Notes: a model not told the origin generated them from the letters alone. A DNA stretch of 64,000 bases from Maribacter stanieri (GCF_900112245.1 NZ_FOYX01000002.1:620001-684000), one strand, 5' to 3'. Positions 1-9,240 are shown, counted from the stretch's first letter. Numbers and translations are program-made.

Positions 1-1
1 T

Positions 2-370
2 ATTGTACCTATAACCTATTTCTATGACCCAGAAACCAATTCAATAACCAGCTATTCTTCTGAAGGTCATAAAATACAGGAGATGAGAAAAAACATAGCT
101 GTTTGTTTGTCCATCGACGAAATAGCTTCTATCTCTAATTGGAAATCTGTGTTGGTTCAAGGTACTTTTGAAGAACTTTCAAGTATTGATGCCAAACATA
201 TGTTACATCAATTTTCTGATGGGGTAAAAAATGTGATTCGTAAAAAATATGGTGAGAACCCCAATTGTATTAGTGAGTTTTCAGCCAAAATAGATACCGA
301 AGATGCACCCATTGTTTTTCGAATTCATATTACAGAACTAACTGGAAAAATTAGAATAACAGATATCTAA
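2..370 (+). CDS. Pyridoxamine 5'-phosphate oxidase-family FMN-binding protein, 5' end cut by window
   Basis: The reading frame is open from base 2 to the stop at 368-370, so the Met at base 83 is almost certainly internal. Residues before it (IVPITYFYDPETNSITSYSS) continue smoothly into the ORF. The visible part resembles the C-terminal half of the split-barrel flavin-binding family (Pyridox_ox_2 / NimA-like): a strand run followed by a W-K-S-V-L-V-Q-G-T-F-E-E-L segment typical of the conserved 'W.sV...G.f.el' strand. Such proteins bind FMN or related cofactors; substrates are usually unknown. It is followed by a bidirectional terminator shared with the convergent sigma-like gene. Family assignment is moderately sure, function unknown. 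Confidence 0.6.
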   Translation: MVPITYFYDPETNSITSYSSEGHKIQEMRKNIAVCLSIDEIASISNWKSVLVQGTFEELSSIDAKHMLHQFSDGVKNVIRKKYGENPNCISEFSAKIDTEDAPIVFRIHITELTGKIRITDI

Positions 371-401
371 ATATTAGATTGCTTTAAAAACAGTATAAAA
401 A

Positions 402-428
402 AAAGCTCTCATTTAAAATGAGAGCTTT
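402..428. terminator. Bidirectional intrinsic terminator
   Basis: The inverted repeat AAAGCTCTCATTT / AAATGAGAGCTTT is nearly continuous and perfect, with A-rich sequence to the left and T-rich sequence to the right. It lies between two convergent genes and can serve both. Confidence 0.85.
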
Positions 429-433
429 GTTAT

Positions 434-1192
434 TTAATTACTTTGAAACAGAAATCGTTTTTCAAAACTGTCTTTTAATAATTTTCTTGCAGAGGACAAT
501 AAGTCTTCTACTTGACTAAGTGTTGCTTTCCGTATTTCTGCAATTTCTTCTGTAGTTAACCCTTCATTTGCATAGAGTTCAAAAACTGTTCTCATTGGCA
601 TATTCATTTTATCAAGTACTAATTGAATATGACGGTAAATACGTTCTTTGTTCAAAGATTCATCCAATTTATCTGCCAGTTGTTTTTCTTCTTCCGTTAT
701 AAAAACCTGGTTAAGAGAATAGTTACTCTTATCAACAGATTTATCATCAAGCTCCTCTAGAAGTAAGAAGTCACCGTCGCCATCTTGGGTATAGTTTTCT
801 TCCATAGCATCCCATTCTGGTTTAGAATAGGTATCAATATTATCAAAAAACACATGATCAAACTCCTCCTCTACCAAACTATCCTCTAATAATTCATCTA
901 CTTTTTTAAATAGAAAAATGTGTAATTCATTTTCCGTTTTTATATCATCTATATTGTCATAAACTTCTATAAATAATTGATCTGTAAAATCATTGGGATT
1001 AAACATTCCCTTATTCAATTTACCATTAGCAACCGCACTATTAAGTCTTTTAGAGACATACCTATATATTTGAGGTAATACCTTTAGTAATTCGGAATTA
1101 AAGGATTCTCTATTCCCCTTACGTTTAAAAGAAACCAACTTAGAGTATGTTTCTTTCATAATTATGCGCACATCGTTTATTACAGTTTCCAT
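434..1192 (-). CDS. Sigma-70 region-4-like protein (ECF-like)
   Basis: This 252-residue soluble protein has a recognisable C-terminal helix-turn-helix of the sigma-70 region 4 type at roughly residues 190-245 (PMRTVFELYANEGLTTEEIAE followed by a recognition-helix-like segment). The N-terminal 110 residues may be a divergent region 2. The middle (about 105-170) is strongly acidic and low complexity, unlike ordinary ECF factors of about 190 residues. It may act as an alternative sigma factor or a DNA-binding relative. It is divergent from the P-type ATPase gene, and the palindromic operator at 1251-1262 lies between them, but no good -7 element faces this gene at the module spacing. No anti-sigma gene is adjacent. 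Confidence 0.6.
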   Translation of the reverse strand: METVINDVRIIMKETYSKLVSFKRKGNRESFNSELLKVLPQIYRYVSKRLNSAVANGKLNKGMFNPNDFTDQLFIEVYDNIDDIKTENELHIFLFKKVDELLEDSLVEEEFDHVFFDNIDTYSKPEWDAMEENYTQDGDGDFLLLEELDDKSVDKSNYSLNQVFITEEEKQLADKLDESLNKERIYRHIQLVLDKMNMPMRTVFELYANEGLTTEEIAEIRKATLSQVEDLLSSARKLLKDSFEKRFLFQSN

Positions 1193-1250
1193 TTGATTAT
1201 TATTCTATTATTAGTTGTATAAATTTGAGGTTATTTTGCTTCATATAATA

Positions 1251-1293
1251 TGATAAATATCAGTGAACTAACTAAAGATTTCAGGTACTTTAG
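1251..1293 (+). promoter_or_regulatory. Crp/Fnr-like operator plus -7 promoter element for the P-type ATPase
   Basis: The palindrome TGATAAATATCA (1251-1262, centre 1256.5) is followed by the -7-like element TACTTTAG (1286-1293, centre 1289.5), 33 bp centre to centre. The ATPase start codon is 47 bp beyond. The same spacing recurs at seven other promoters in the window. Half-sites match the TGA(T/C)-N4-(A/G)TCA pattern of Crp/Fnr-family sites; the regulator itself is inferred. Confidence 0.7.
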
Positions 1294-1339
1294 TATCTTA
1301 TTGTTCTAACTCTTACTATCTGCAAATCAATAACTGTTC

Positions 1340-3853
1340 ATGATCAACCCTTCAGACTTCGGTATTGCCGGACTAACCAATGAGCAAGTGAATGCTTCGA
1401 AAAAAGAGCATGGCACAAATACTTTTAACTATAAAAAAGAAAACAGCTTTTTAGATGCACTTAAAAGCATTGTTAAAGAGCCAATGGTTATTCTTTTACT
1501 CATTGCTTCTTCAATCTACTTTATAACCGGTAACTGGGGCGACGGCATATTTTTAGCTTCTGCTATTATTTTAGTTGGTTCCATATCACTGTATCAAGAT
1601 TCTCGAAGTAGAAAGGCATTGGAGAATCTTGAAAAATTAACGCACCCAAAAAGTAACGTAATACGTAATGGTACCGTTGTTGAAATTGATAGTCAAGATA
1701 TTGTTGTGGGCGATTATCTCATGGTTGAAGAAGGCACTACCGTTTCTGCCGATGGTGTCATTGTACATTCCAATGATTTTTCTGTAAACGAGTCTATTTT
1801 AACTGGAGAATCGCTTTCCGTCTATAAAAACTCCAATAGTTCCGACAACTTAATTTTTACTGGAACTACTGTTGCTAGCGGTCTCGCTATTGCCCAAATA
1901 ACAGCTATTGGAAATTATACAAAACTTGGTAAAATCGGAAAAAGTCTAGAGGATATTAACGAGGAAAAAACGCCCCTAGAAGTCAAAATTTTCAACTTCG
2001 TAAAATTGATGTCCATTTGGGGTGGTGTCATATTTCTTTTGGTCTGGCTAATTAATTATATACGTTCTGGTGTTATACTAGATAGTTTATTAAAAGCTTT
2101 AACCCTTGCAATGAGCATACTACCCGAAGAAATTCCTGTGGCATTTACCACTTTTATGGCTTTAGGTGCATGGAGATTAATGAAAATGGGTATTGTAGTC
2201 AAACAAATGAAAACTGTAGAAACCTTAGGTAGTGCTACCGTTATCTGTACTGATAAAACCGGCACTATTACCCAGAATAAAATGGCTTTGGCAAAGCTGT
2301 TCACCTTAGAAACCGAATCTGTCATAAACGCTAATGATGATTTAGGTGCAAATGAAAAAGAACTAATTACTATATCTATGTGGGCTAGTGAACCTATACC
2401 TTTTGACCCCATGGAAATTACTTTACATGATGCCTATAAAAAAATAACTTCCTTAGATGAGCGTACGAACTATAAAATGGTTCATGAATATCCATTAGGT
2501 GGTAAGCCACCCATGATGACCCATGTATTTAAGAATGCGAAAGGAAAACGAATAATAGCTGCTAAAGGTGCACCAGAAGCTATAATGGCAGTATCTAACC
2601 TTACCCCTTCTGAAATAAAGATAATTCAAGAAACTCTTGTCAATTTAGGAAAAGACGGTTATAGAATGCTTGCCGTGGGTAAAGCAGTTTTTGACGAGGA
2701 TACTTATCCAGAAAAACAACAAGATTTTAAATTTGATTTTAAAGGAATTGTTGCATTTTATGATCCACCAAAAGATAATATTTCGCAAGTTCTTAAAGAT
2801 TTTGAAAGTGCCGGTATTAAAGTTAAGTTGGTAACTGGTGATAACGCCAATACTGCTATGGCAATTGCTAAACAGATTAATTTTAAAGGTTATGAAAAAT
2901 GTATTTCGGGTGATGAATTAATGAAGCTCACCGATGCTGAGCTGCAAGAAAAAGTGAAGCATATCAATGTTTTCTCACGCATGTTCCCCGATGCCAAATT
3001 AAGAATTGTAAATGCATTAAAGAAAAACAATGAAGTAGTTGCCATGACAGGTGATGGTGTAAATGACGGACCAGCGCTTAAGGCTTCGCACATTGGTATT
3101 GCTATGGGTAAAAAAGGAACTGAAATAGCAAAGCAAGCCGCTTCTTTGATTTTGGTAGACGATGATTTATCTAAAATGGTAGACGCTGTTGCCATGGGAA
3201 GAAAAATATATACAAATCTTAAAAAAGCAATTCAGTATATCATCTCAATTCACATTCCCATCATTCTTACAGTATTTATCCCTTTAGCATTACGGTGGAT
3301 ATACCCTAACATATTCTCCCCGTCACATGTCATTATTCTAGAGTTAATTATGGGACCTACTTGTTCTATAATTTTTGAAAACGAACCTTTAGAAAAGAAT
3401 TTGATGTTCAAAAAACCTAGACCATTTTCAACTACATTTTTCAACTATAAAGAACTTACCACTAGTATTATACAAGGTATAGCCATAACTATAGGTGCGT
3501 TGTTTACCTATCAGTACACTATTTACCTTGGGTTCACTGAAAATACCACGCGTACTATGGTGTTTATGGTTTTAATAGTTGCAAATATTTTTTTAACCTT
3601 GGTAAATCGGTCTTTTTATTATTCAATTTTCACCACTTTAAAATACAAGAACAATTTAGTACCGCTGATTATTGGCTTAACTATTATATTATCGTTGGCA
3701 TTATTATATATACCTGCCCTAACCCGCTTTTTTGAATTTGAAAGTCTATCATTTTCTCAGTTAGGTTTAACCATAGCTATAGGTAGCGCTTCAGTAATTT
3801 GGTATGAATTGGTAAAATGGAGAAAGCGTTCTAAAAAGAATATCTCATCATAG
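1340..3853 (+). CDS. Cation-transporting P-type ATPase (P2, Ca2+-ATPase-like)
   Basis: An inner-membrane ion pump of 837 residues that couples ATP hydrolysis to cation transport. The N-terminal cation-ATPase domain is followed by the actuator TGES at 155-158, the phosphorylation motif DKTGT with Asp305, and the hinge motif TGDGVND at 570-576. The M4 ion-binding motif reads PEEIPV rather than the PEGLP of SERCA-type pumps, so ion specificity is uncertain (Ca2+, Na+/K+ or H+ are possible). Membrane segments form pairs near 48-85 and 220-275 and a C-terminal block of six from about 630 to 830. The gene is preceded by the shared stress operator and its 3' end overlaps the convergent upp gene by 6 bp. 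Confidence 0.93.
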   Translation: MINPSDFGIAGLTNEQVNASKKEHGTNTFNYKKENSFLDALKSIVKEPMVILLLIASSIYFITGNWGDGIFLASAIILVGSISLYQDSRSRKALENLEKLTHPKSNVIRNGTVVEIDSQDIVVGDYLMVEEGTTVSADGVIVHSNDFSVNESILTGESLSVYKNSNSSDNLIFTGTTVASGLAIAQITAIGNYTKLGKIGKSLEDINEEKTPLEVKIFNFVKLMSIWGGVIFLLVWLINYIRSGVILDSLLKALTLAMSILPEEIPVAFTTFMALGAWRLMKMGIVVKQMKTVETLGSATVICTDKTGTITQNKMALAKLFTLETESVINANDDLGANEKELITISMWASEPIPFDPMEITLHDAYKKITSLDERTNYKMVHEYPLGGKPPMMTHVFKNAKGKRIIAAKGAPEAIMAVSNLTPSEIKIIQETLVNLGKDGYRMLAVGKAVFDEDTYPEKQQDFKFDFKGIVAFYDPPKDNISQVLKDFESAGIKVKLVTGDNANTAMAIAKQINFKGYEKCISGDELMKLTDAELQEKVKHINVFSRMFPDAKLRIVNALKKNNEVVAMTGDGVNDGPALKASHIGIAMGKKGTEIAKQAASLILVDDDLSKMVDAVAMGRKIYTNLKKAIQYIISIHIPIILTVFIPLALRWIYPNIFSPSHVIILELIMGPTCSIIFENEPLEKNLMFKKPRPFSTTFFNYKELTTSIIQGIAITIGALFTYQYTIYLGFTENTTRTMVFMVLIVANIFLTLVNRSFYYSIFTTLKYKNNLVPLIIGLTIILSLALLYIPALTRFFEFESLSFSQLGLTIAIGSASVIWYELVKWRKRSKKNISS

Positions 3854-4504
3854 TTTTTGACCATATGCCAAATCGCCGGCATCACCAATACCTGGTATAA
3901 TATAGCCTCTTGAATTTAGTTCTGGATCAACGGCTGCAATCCATAAATGAGTGTTCTCTGGGAATATATTTTCTATAAAACTAATACCTTGTTGAGATCC
4001 AATAACAGATATGATATGAATTGCCGAAGGTGTACCATGGCTTTTTTTTAAAGCTAAAAGAACATTTTCTAAGGTTCTACCCGTAGCCAACATTGGGTCT
4101 GTTAGTACTAGTACTTTACCCTCTAAAGAAGGAGCAGCGAAATAGTCTACAATAACCTCAAAATCATCATCGTCGCCTTCATGTTTACGAAATGCCGAAA
4201 TAAAACCATTTTCAGCAGCATCCAAATAATTTAAAAGTCCTTGATGTAATGGTAACCCTGCTCTTAATATGGAACATATGACCACCTGATCATGGCTTAA
4301 ACTCATAGCTTTGTTTCCTAAAGGAGTTTCTACATTTTGTGGGCTGTATGTCAATTCTTTACTGAACTCATAACATAGTATTTCTCCTATTCGTTCAATA
4401 TTTCTACGAAAACGCATGGCATCTTTCTGAATCTGCGAATCGCGTATTTCTAATATAAATTGATTAAGAACTGAGTTTTCTTCTCCTAAGTTATGGATGA
4501 TCAT
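3848..4504 (-). CDS. upp: Uracil phosphoribosyltransferase
   Basis: A cytosolic pyrimidine-salvage enzyme converting uracil and PRPP to UMP. The PRPP-binding loop DPMLATGRT sits at residues 136-144 and the uracil-binding C-terminal segment reads GIGDAGDLAYG. The frame is open back to a Met at 4570, but I choose the Met at 4504. The resulting 218-residue protein begins MIIHNLGEENSVLNQ, which fits the conserved start of Bacteroidota UPRTs, and a perfect TAnnTTTG element lies about 33 bp upstream of it. It lies downstream of the SDR gene on the same strand, with a 108-bp gap that carries its own promoter. Confidence 0.93.
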   Translation of the reverse strand: MIIHNLGEENSVLNQFILEIRDSQIQKDAMRFRRNIERIGEILCYEFSKELTYSPQNVETPLGNKAMSLSHDQVVICSILRAGLPLHQGLLNYLDAAENGFISAFRKHEGDDDDFEVIVDYFAAPSLEGKVLVLTDPMLATGRTLENVLLALKKSHGTPSAIHIISVIGSQQGISFIENIFPENTHLWIAAVDPELNSRGYIIPGIGDAGDLAYGQKL

Positions 4505-4536
4505 GAATGCTAATTTATTTTCTAAGATACTGTTTT

Positions 4537-4544
4537 CAAAAATA
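4537..4544 (-). promoter_or_regulatory. Likely -7 element of upp promoter
   Basis: On the minus strand this reads TATTTTTG, a perfect match to the Bacteroidota -7 consensus TAnnTTTG. It lies about 33 bp upstream of the preferred upp start and inside the longer alternative ORF, which supports the shorter start. No clear -33 element was identified. Confidence 0.45.
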
Positions 4545-4612
4545 AAACTTGACATTATAAATGCCACCATTCATCTTGTCAAGTTTTACCAAATCATTTA
4601 AATACCAACTAG

Positions 4613-5374
4613 CTATGCATTTAGCATACCTCCATCAATAAGATGTGTGCAGCCTGTAATGTATTTGCTTTCATCTGAAGCTAGAAACAACGCTATTTCA
4701 CCTATTTCTTTTGAAGTGGCATAACGCCCAAAAGGTACTGTAGATGTGAATCCGTCTTTAACGGCATCTGGACTATCAGGAGACATATCACTTTCTATTC
4801 TACGCATCATATTATTATCTACAGGGCCAGGATGAATCGTATTCACTCTAATTTTGCGTACTGCATTTTCTGCAGCTGCAACTCTCATAACTCCAACAAT
4901 AGCATGTTTTGTAGCCACATAAGCCCCTAAACCTGCAAATCCTTTTAAGCCCGCAACTGATGAAGTTATAATAACACTACCACCTTCTTCCATTTTAGGT
5001 ATAATGTGCTGGCAACCCAACCAAACACCTTTTAAATTTACAGCAACTACCTTATCAAATATATCTTCTGGATACTCTGAAATTGGACTTGAAGTACCTT
5101 CTATACCTGCATTGGCAAAGAATATATCTATTTTACCATAGGTTTTTAAAGCATGATTAAGAAATTTGATATTATCTTCTTTCTTTGAAACATCAGCTTG
5201 GAAAAAGGTTACGTTCTTGTCACTAAAATTAGCTCGAGACTCTTCAATAGCTTCTGGGTTATTATCTACCAGAACAACTTTTGCCCCTTGTTCTATAAAT
5301 AGTTTTGCCGTTGCAAGACCTATACCTCCTGTACCACCTGTAATAACCGCTACTTTGTCTTTTAATCTATTCAT
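4613..5374 (-). CDS. Short-chain dehydrogenase/reductase
   Basis: A classical cytosolic SDR of 253 residues. The Rossmann motif TGGTGGIG is at 12-19, followed by a NAG motif (FANAG), the catalytic Ser in ITSSVAG and the YxxxK pair in AYVATKHA. The C-terminus ends in the usual YITGCTHLIDGGM. It resembles FabG/glucose-dehydrogenase-type oxidoreductases, so the substrate cannot be named. It starts 6 bp after the WG-repeat gene and is probably co-transcribed with it from the stress operator at 6076-6087. Confidence 0.88.
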   Translation of the reverse strand: MNRLKDKVAVITGGTGGIGLATAKLFIEQGAKVVLVDNNPEAIEESRANFSDKNVTFFQADVSKKEDNIKFLNHALKTYGKIDIFFANAGIEGTSSPISEYPEDIFDKVVAVNLKGVWLGCQHIIPKMEEGGSVIITSSVAGLKGFAGLGAYVATKHAIVGVMRVAAAENAVRKIRVNTIHPGPVDNNMMRRIESDMSPDSPDAVKDGFTSTVPFGRYATSKEIGEIALFLASDESKYITGCTHLIDGGMLNA

Positions 5375-5380
5375 GGCAAA

Positions 5381-6019
5381 TTAATTTTTTGTTTCTAATT
5401 TATTTATTGACCACCCTTGTTCAGCAGTATGTGTAGCCACTAAATTTTTGTTTAAAATTTTGGCTCCTATTTCTGGCATTTGATACCTTTTTACGGTCAT
5501 TTGTATGTGGTCTCTTTTCTCAAAATAATCGGTTATTTCACCTGTAGCACTTACACGTACATCAAAAAATTTATACTCGTAAATCTTTAATTTGAATTCA
5601 TTTTCTCCTTTAATGGTCTTATCGAAAAGCACCGCAGTTGTAAAACCGTCCTTAAATGGATATATATTTAAAAATTGTGGTTCTATAACCACCTTACCGG
5701 ATGTATCTATAAAACCAAATACAGGAACACCATCTTCAACAGTTTGCTTAATTAGACACAAACCTTCATTAAACAAAGGATACTTAACTCCTAGAACACC
5801 TGTTTTAGTTTCGTCTGATTTTGGGCTCACATAAATATCATCTCTAAAAGCTATGACCATTTTACCCTCTTCGTTAATAAAGCCCCATTGCTTGCCTTTA
5901 CGTACTGCCGCCAAGCCTTCACTAAAAGGAGCTATTTCGTCAATATTTTTTAAAACTTGTGCAGAAATCGGCAAGGTTACCATTAATGCCATTATCCATA
6001 AGATTAATACTTTTTTCAT
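5381..6019 (-). CDS. Secreted WG-repeat protein
   Basis: A 212-residue protein with a Sec signal peptide (cleavage probably after LPISA-QV, near residue 20). The mature part carries two or three WG-type repeats, for example KQWGFINEEGKMVI and VFGFIDTSGKVVIEPQF, each followed by an 'F.eGl' segment. WG repeats form beta structures of unknown, probably binding, function. A periplasmic or surface location is likely. It is the first gene of a probable two-gene operon with the SDR and has the palindromic operator/-7 module in its upstream region. Confidence 0.75.
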   Translation of the reverse strand: MKKVLILWIMALMVTLPISAQVLKNIDEIAPFSEGLAAVRKGKQWGFINEEGKMVIAFRDDIYVSPKSDETKTGVLGVKYPLFNEGLCLIKQTVEDGVPVFGFIDTSGKVVIEPQFLNIYPFKDGFTTAVLFDKTIKGENEFKLKIYEYKFFDVRVSATGEITDYFEKRDHIQMTVKRYQMPEIGAKILNKNLVATHTAEQGWSINKLETKN

Positions 6020-6044
6020 AATTTCTAGTTTTTAGAATGTTCTA

Positions 6045-6087
6045 CTAAAGTATCTTACTAATTAGGTAATTACTATGACGAATATCA
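6045..6087 (-). promoter_or_regulatory. Crp/Fnr-like operator plus -7 element for the WG-repeat/SDR genes
   Basis: TGACGAATATCA at 6076-6087 (read on the minus strand as TGATATTCGTCA) has its centre 33 bp upstream, in the minus direction, of the -7-like TACTTTAG at 6045-6052. This -7 octamer is identical to that of the P-type ATPase promoter. The WG start codon lies 26 bp beyond. Confidence 0.7.
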
Positions 6088-6105
6088 GTAATACCAAATC
6101 TTATT

Positions 6106-6262
6106 AATATAATTTGACGATAAAAATTTACTCTAACAATATACCGTAAGTAATTGTTAATTAGTTTCTTATATTTTTATTTCTATTCTATCAAAAAAAT
6201 ATTTATCCCTTTTTTATCAATCCATATTATAACCATTAAATAGGTGTAGAATTATAACTGCA
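6106..6262. other. AT-rich intergenic spacer between divergent promoters
   Basis: This is the inner part of the 307-bp gap between the WG-repeat gene and the first universal stress gene, between the two operator modules. It is very AT-rich with several T and A runs. I see no ORF, hairpin or further operator match in it. Confidence 0.5.
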
Positions 6263-6305
6263 TGATATTTATCATAGGTTTTTTTGATACCCTCCAATAC
6301 TTTTA
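6263..6305 (+). promoter_or_regulatory. Crp/Fnr-like operator plus -7 element for the first usp operon
   Basis: The palindrome TGATATTTATCA (6263-6274) lies 33 bp centre to centre from TACTTTTA (6298-6305). The start codon of the first universal stress gene is at 6327. The 12-mer is identical to the one before the sixth usp gene. Confidence 0.75.
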
Positions 6306-6326
6306 GAGTATCAAAAAAAAATAGCC

Positions 6327-7172
6327 ATGAAAAATATTCTTATTCCTACAGATTTCTCAAGCAATGCAGATCACGCTATTGCCTACGCTATTAATATTTT
6401 TAAATGTGAACGTGCTAATTTTTATTTTCTTCATGCGTATGCGGATGAAGTATATGGTCCTTTTCATAATCTTGATAAAGAACCTTTTGAGAAACAAAGA
6501 CAAATTCATTCAAAAAGCTCTGAGAATAAACTAACGAAACTTGTTAACGATACAAAGACGAAAACGCATAATCCAATGCATAAATATGAAATGATTTCTT
6601 CATTTGAATCTTTGGTCGATGCCCTTAATAATGTTGCAGACTCTAAAAATATCGATTTGATAATTATGGGTACCAGAGGTGCTACCGCAAATTCCAAAAT
6701 AACCTTTGGTAGTAATACTGTACAAGTTTTCAAATATGTTAAATGTCCTGTTTTGGCTGTTCCTGATCATTATGACTATAGTCAACCTAAAAAAATACTA
6801 TTTCCAAGCAACTACATGCTACCGTATAAACGCCGAGAATTAAAACTGCTAGATATTTTAGCTGGAGAATTCAAGGCAGAAGTCCATAGCCTTTATATTT
6901 CTGATTTTGAGGATTTGAGTATAAGACAATTGGATAATAAAAAATTCTTGGAAGAATCTTTGCCGCATGCTAGACTATCTTTTGTTAGAACTACTGTTGA
7001 CAATAGAGCTAAAGCAATATTGGCATACATCAACGAAAATAAGATGGACTTACTGGTTATGGTAAATTCAAGACATTCATTTTTAGAAGATATGCTTTAC
7101 CAATCTACCATTGATGAAATAGGGCTCTCCCCTACCATACCGTTTTTGGTAATGCAAAATCTGTCCCGTTAA
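6327..7172 (+). CDS. Universal stress protein, two UspA domains (copy 1)
   Basis: A 281-residue cytosolic protein made of two tandem UspA folds (about 1-150 and 155-281). The N-terminal domain begins with the typical MKNILIPTDFS strand and has the nucleotide-binding motif G-x2-G-x9-G-S (GTRGATANSKITFGSN) followed by KCPVLAVP. The C-terminal domain lacks this motif and instead has a MVNSRHSFLED-type segment seen in all the paralogs here. UspA proteins of this kind bind ATP and help survival in stress or growth arrest; the exact target is unknown. It heads a run with copies 2 and 3 (gaps of 16 and 33 bp) behind the shared operator. Confidence 0.9.
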   Translation: MKNILIPTDFSSNADHAIAYAINIFKCERANFYFLHAYADEVYGPFHNLDKEPFEKQRQIHSKSSENKLTKLVNDTKTKTHNPMHKYEMISSFESLVDALNNVADSKNIDLIIMGTRGATANSKITFGSNTVQVFKYVKCPVLAVPDHYDYSQPKKILFPSNYMLPYKRRELKLLDILAGEFKAEVHSLYISDFEDLSIRQLDNKKFLEESLPHARLSFVRTTVDNRAKAILAYINENKMDLLVMVNSRHSFLEDMLYQSTIDEIGLSPTIPFLVMQNLSR

Positions 7173-7188
7173 TTAAAACCCTACAACC

Positions 7189-8031
7189 ATGAAAAAAATA
7201 CTTATAACAACAGATTTCTCTGAAAATGCCTGGAATTCAATTTTTACAGCAATAAAATTATATACAGAGGTTGATTGCCACTTTTATATATTACACGCCT
7301 TTGAACCCTCTCCTTTAAACTTAATGGGTTCTAAAAATCATCAAAGACTTAGTGTAATCTATGATTCTCTTTCTAAAAATTCCAAAAAAGAATTAGAGGA
7401 GATACTAACCTATTTTGCAATAAATCACAAAAATCTTAAGCATCAATTTAGCACACTTTCAAAACCGGGAAATTTAGAAGATGCCGTTGAACTTGCTGTT
7501 AACGAAAATGACATAGATATTCTGATCATTGGAACTCAAGGAGCTACTGGTGCCAAAGAGGTGTTTTTAGGTAGCAATACTGTGAAGGTTTTAAAGAAAG
7601 TAACAAATATTCCCATTCTTACAGTTCCTACAGGTTACAATTTTCAAAGCTTGAAATCTGTTTTTTTTGCTACCGATTTTACTGTTCCCTATAAAAAGAA
7701 TGGATTGGAGCCAATTATTGAACTTTCTAAAATATGGAAGTCAACCATAGAAATAGTGCATGTTTCGGTTGAATTTATCTTGAACGAACATCAAGAGTCA
7801 AATAAAGAGGTTTTGAAGGAAAGATTATCTGGTCTTGATTACAAATTCAAAAACTTACCGTTTGAAATTGATGTCTCTAAGAGTATTGACAAATATACAG
7901 AAAATTCTCATTCTAGCATTTTAAGTTTAATACGCCATCAACATACCTTTTGGGAAAAAGTAATAGGTGAAGCCGTAGTAAAAAAGGTTGCTTTTCATTC
8001 TAAAATACCTGTTCTGTTTTTACCACAATAG
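7189..8031 (+). CDS. Universal stress protein, two UspA domains (copy 2)
   Basis: A 280-residue tandem UspA protein. The N-terminal ATP-binding motif is GTQGATGAKEVFLGSN, followed by NIPILTVP. The second half is degenerate and contains LIRHQHTFWEKVIGE in place of the glycine-rich loop. It starts 16 bp after copy 1 with no promoter module between, so the two are co-transcribed. Divergence between the copies is substantial, arguing for an old duplication rather than a recent one. Confidence 0.9.
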   Translation: MKKILITTDFSENAWNSIFTAIKLYTEVDCHFYILHAFEPSPLNLMGSKNHQRLSVIYDSLSKNSKKELEEILTYFAINHKNLKHQFSTLSKPGNLEDAVELAVNENDIDILIIGTQGATGAKEVFLGSNTVKVLKKVTNIPILTVPTGYNFQSLKSVFFATDFTVPYKKNGLEPIIELSKIWKSTIEIVHVSVEFILNEHQESNKEVLKERLSGLDYKFKNLPFEIDVSKSIDKYTENSHSSILSLIRHQHTFWEKVIGEAVVKKVAFHSKIPVLFLPQ

Positions 8032-8064
8032 CCACATTTCTGTTCTAACAATTAAAATTTTACA

Positions 8065-8904
8065 ATGAAACATATATTAATACCCACAGATTTTTCTGAT
8101 AATGCATGGAACGCGTTAGTATACGGAATTTCCTTTTTTAAAAAGACGCACTGTACCTTTCATATTGTTCATATCAACGCAATTAACACCAATTCTAGTG
8201 GTGAAGCAGCTATGTATGTTTCTCCCGATCTTTTAGAGAAAACAATATTGGCGGAAAGTAGAGAAAAACTTAAAGTACTTATTAAGAAAGTTGAGAAACT
8301 ACCATTAAATACAAAGCATTATTTTAAAACTCAAGCTATCTATGGTTTTCTTACAGACCAATTGAAAGATCAGGTTAAAGAGAAAAATATAGAACTTATA
8401 ATAATGGGTACCAAAGGTTCTTCTGGTCTTAAAGCTGTGTCTATAGGTAGCAATACCGGTAATGTAATTACCAAAGTGCCATGTACAATTATGGCCGTAC
8501 CAGAATCTGCTACTTATGAAAGTGTAAAGGAAATAGGTTTTCCTTCAGATTTAAATTTAGCTTATGAAATAAAAGTTTTAGATACTATCAAAGACATAAT
8601 TCTATTAAAAAATTCTGCCTTAAGGTTATTATATATTTCGAGCAAAGGTGAAGAACTGAATACGAACCAAATTAAAATCAAAAATTTATTACTGGACTAT
8701 TTTAAAGAAACGGAATGCACCTTTCATGAAGTAACGGGTAAAAAAATAGATGAATCGGTTCAATGCTTTACCGAGAGTAGAAATTTAGATATGTTAATAA
8801 TGGTGGCTAAAAATCTAAATTTTTTAGAAAGTATTCTATTTAGACCTACGGTAGAAAGAATTAGTTATCATACTAAAGTACCCTTTTTGGTCATACATGA
8901 GTAA
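8065..8904 (+). CDS. Universal stress protein, two UspA domains (copy 3)
   Basis: A 279-residue tandem UspA protein starting MKHILIPTDFSDNAW. The N-terminal nucleotide motif reads GTKGSSGLKAVSIGSN followed by KVPCTIMAVP. The C-terminal domain has MVAKNLNFLESILFRPTVERISYH instead of a binding loop, slightly changed from the MVxxxHxF form of its siblings. It is the last gene of the usp 1-3 run and converges on the thioredoxin gene 36 bp downstream. Confidence 0.9.
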   Translation: MKHILIPTDFSDNAWNALVYGISFFKKTHCTFHIVHINAINTNSSGEAAMYVSPDLLEKTILAESREKLKVLIKKVEKLPLNTKHYFKTQAIYGFLTDQLKDQVKEKNIELIIMGTKGSSGLKAVSIGSNTGNVITKVPCTIMAVPESATYESVKEIGFPSDLNLAYEIKVLDTIKDIILLKNSALRLLYISSKGEELNTNQIKIKNLLLDYFKETECTFHEVTGKKIDESVQCFTESRNLDMLIMVAKNLNFLESILFRPTVERISYHTKVPFLVIHE

Positions 8905-8940
8905 TATACCTTTTGGTGATCTCTAAAATTAAAAACAGCT

Positions 8941-9240
8941 TTAAATTCTATCATTTATAGCCGTTTTAATTTCAGCTACGGGCATAACACCAGAGTGTCG
9001 CCATAAAGGTTTTCCATTTTTAAAAAGAATTAAGGTAGGTACACTCTTAACATTATATCTTTTTACTATACCCTTTTTAATCTCTACATCTATTTCTAGA
9101 CTATTTAGAGCATTACCCATTTCTTCTTGAATCTGCAGAACAGTAGGTTTCATTAATTTACATGGTGTACACCAAGTGGCATAAAAAAATACCAGCGTTG
9201 GAACATCTGATCCTATCGATTTCCGAAATTTCTTTTTCAT
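8941..9240 (-). CDS. Thioredoxin-like protein (WCTPC)
   Basis: A 99-residue cytosolic thioredoxin fold without signal peptide. The active site is W-C-T-P-C with Cys24 and Cys27, Thr replacing the usual Gly, and the cis-proline loop is SVPT. It should act as a disulfide reductase, though the altered dipeptide may shift its redox potential. It sits in opposite orientation between usp copies 3 and 4. The operator at 9290-9301 is also correctly placed for this gene, but only a weak -7 (TATTATTA, minus strand) lies at the module distance. Confidence 0.88.
   Translation of the reverse strand: MKKKFRKSIGSDVPTLVFFYATWCTPCKLMKPTVLQIQEEMGNALNSLEIDVEIKKGIVKRYNVKSVPTLILFKNGKPLWRHSGVMPVAEIKTAINDRI

Noticed and set aside
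1193..1250. Operator at 1251-1262 also controlling the divergent sigma-like gene
   Set aside because: The octamer at the expected distance on the minus strand reads CAAATTTA, which does not resemble TAnnTTTG.
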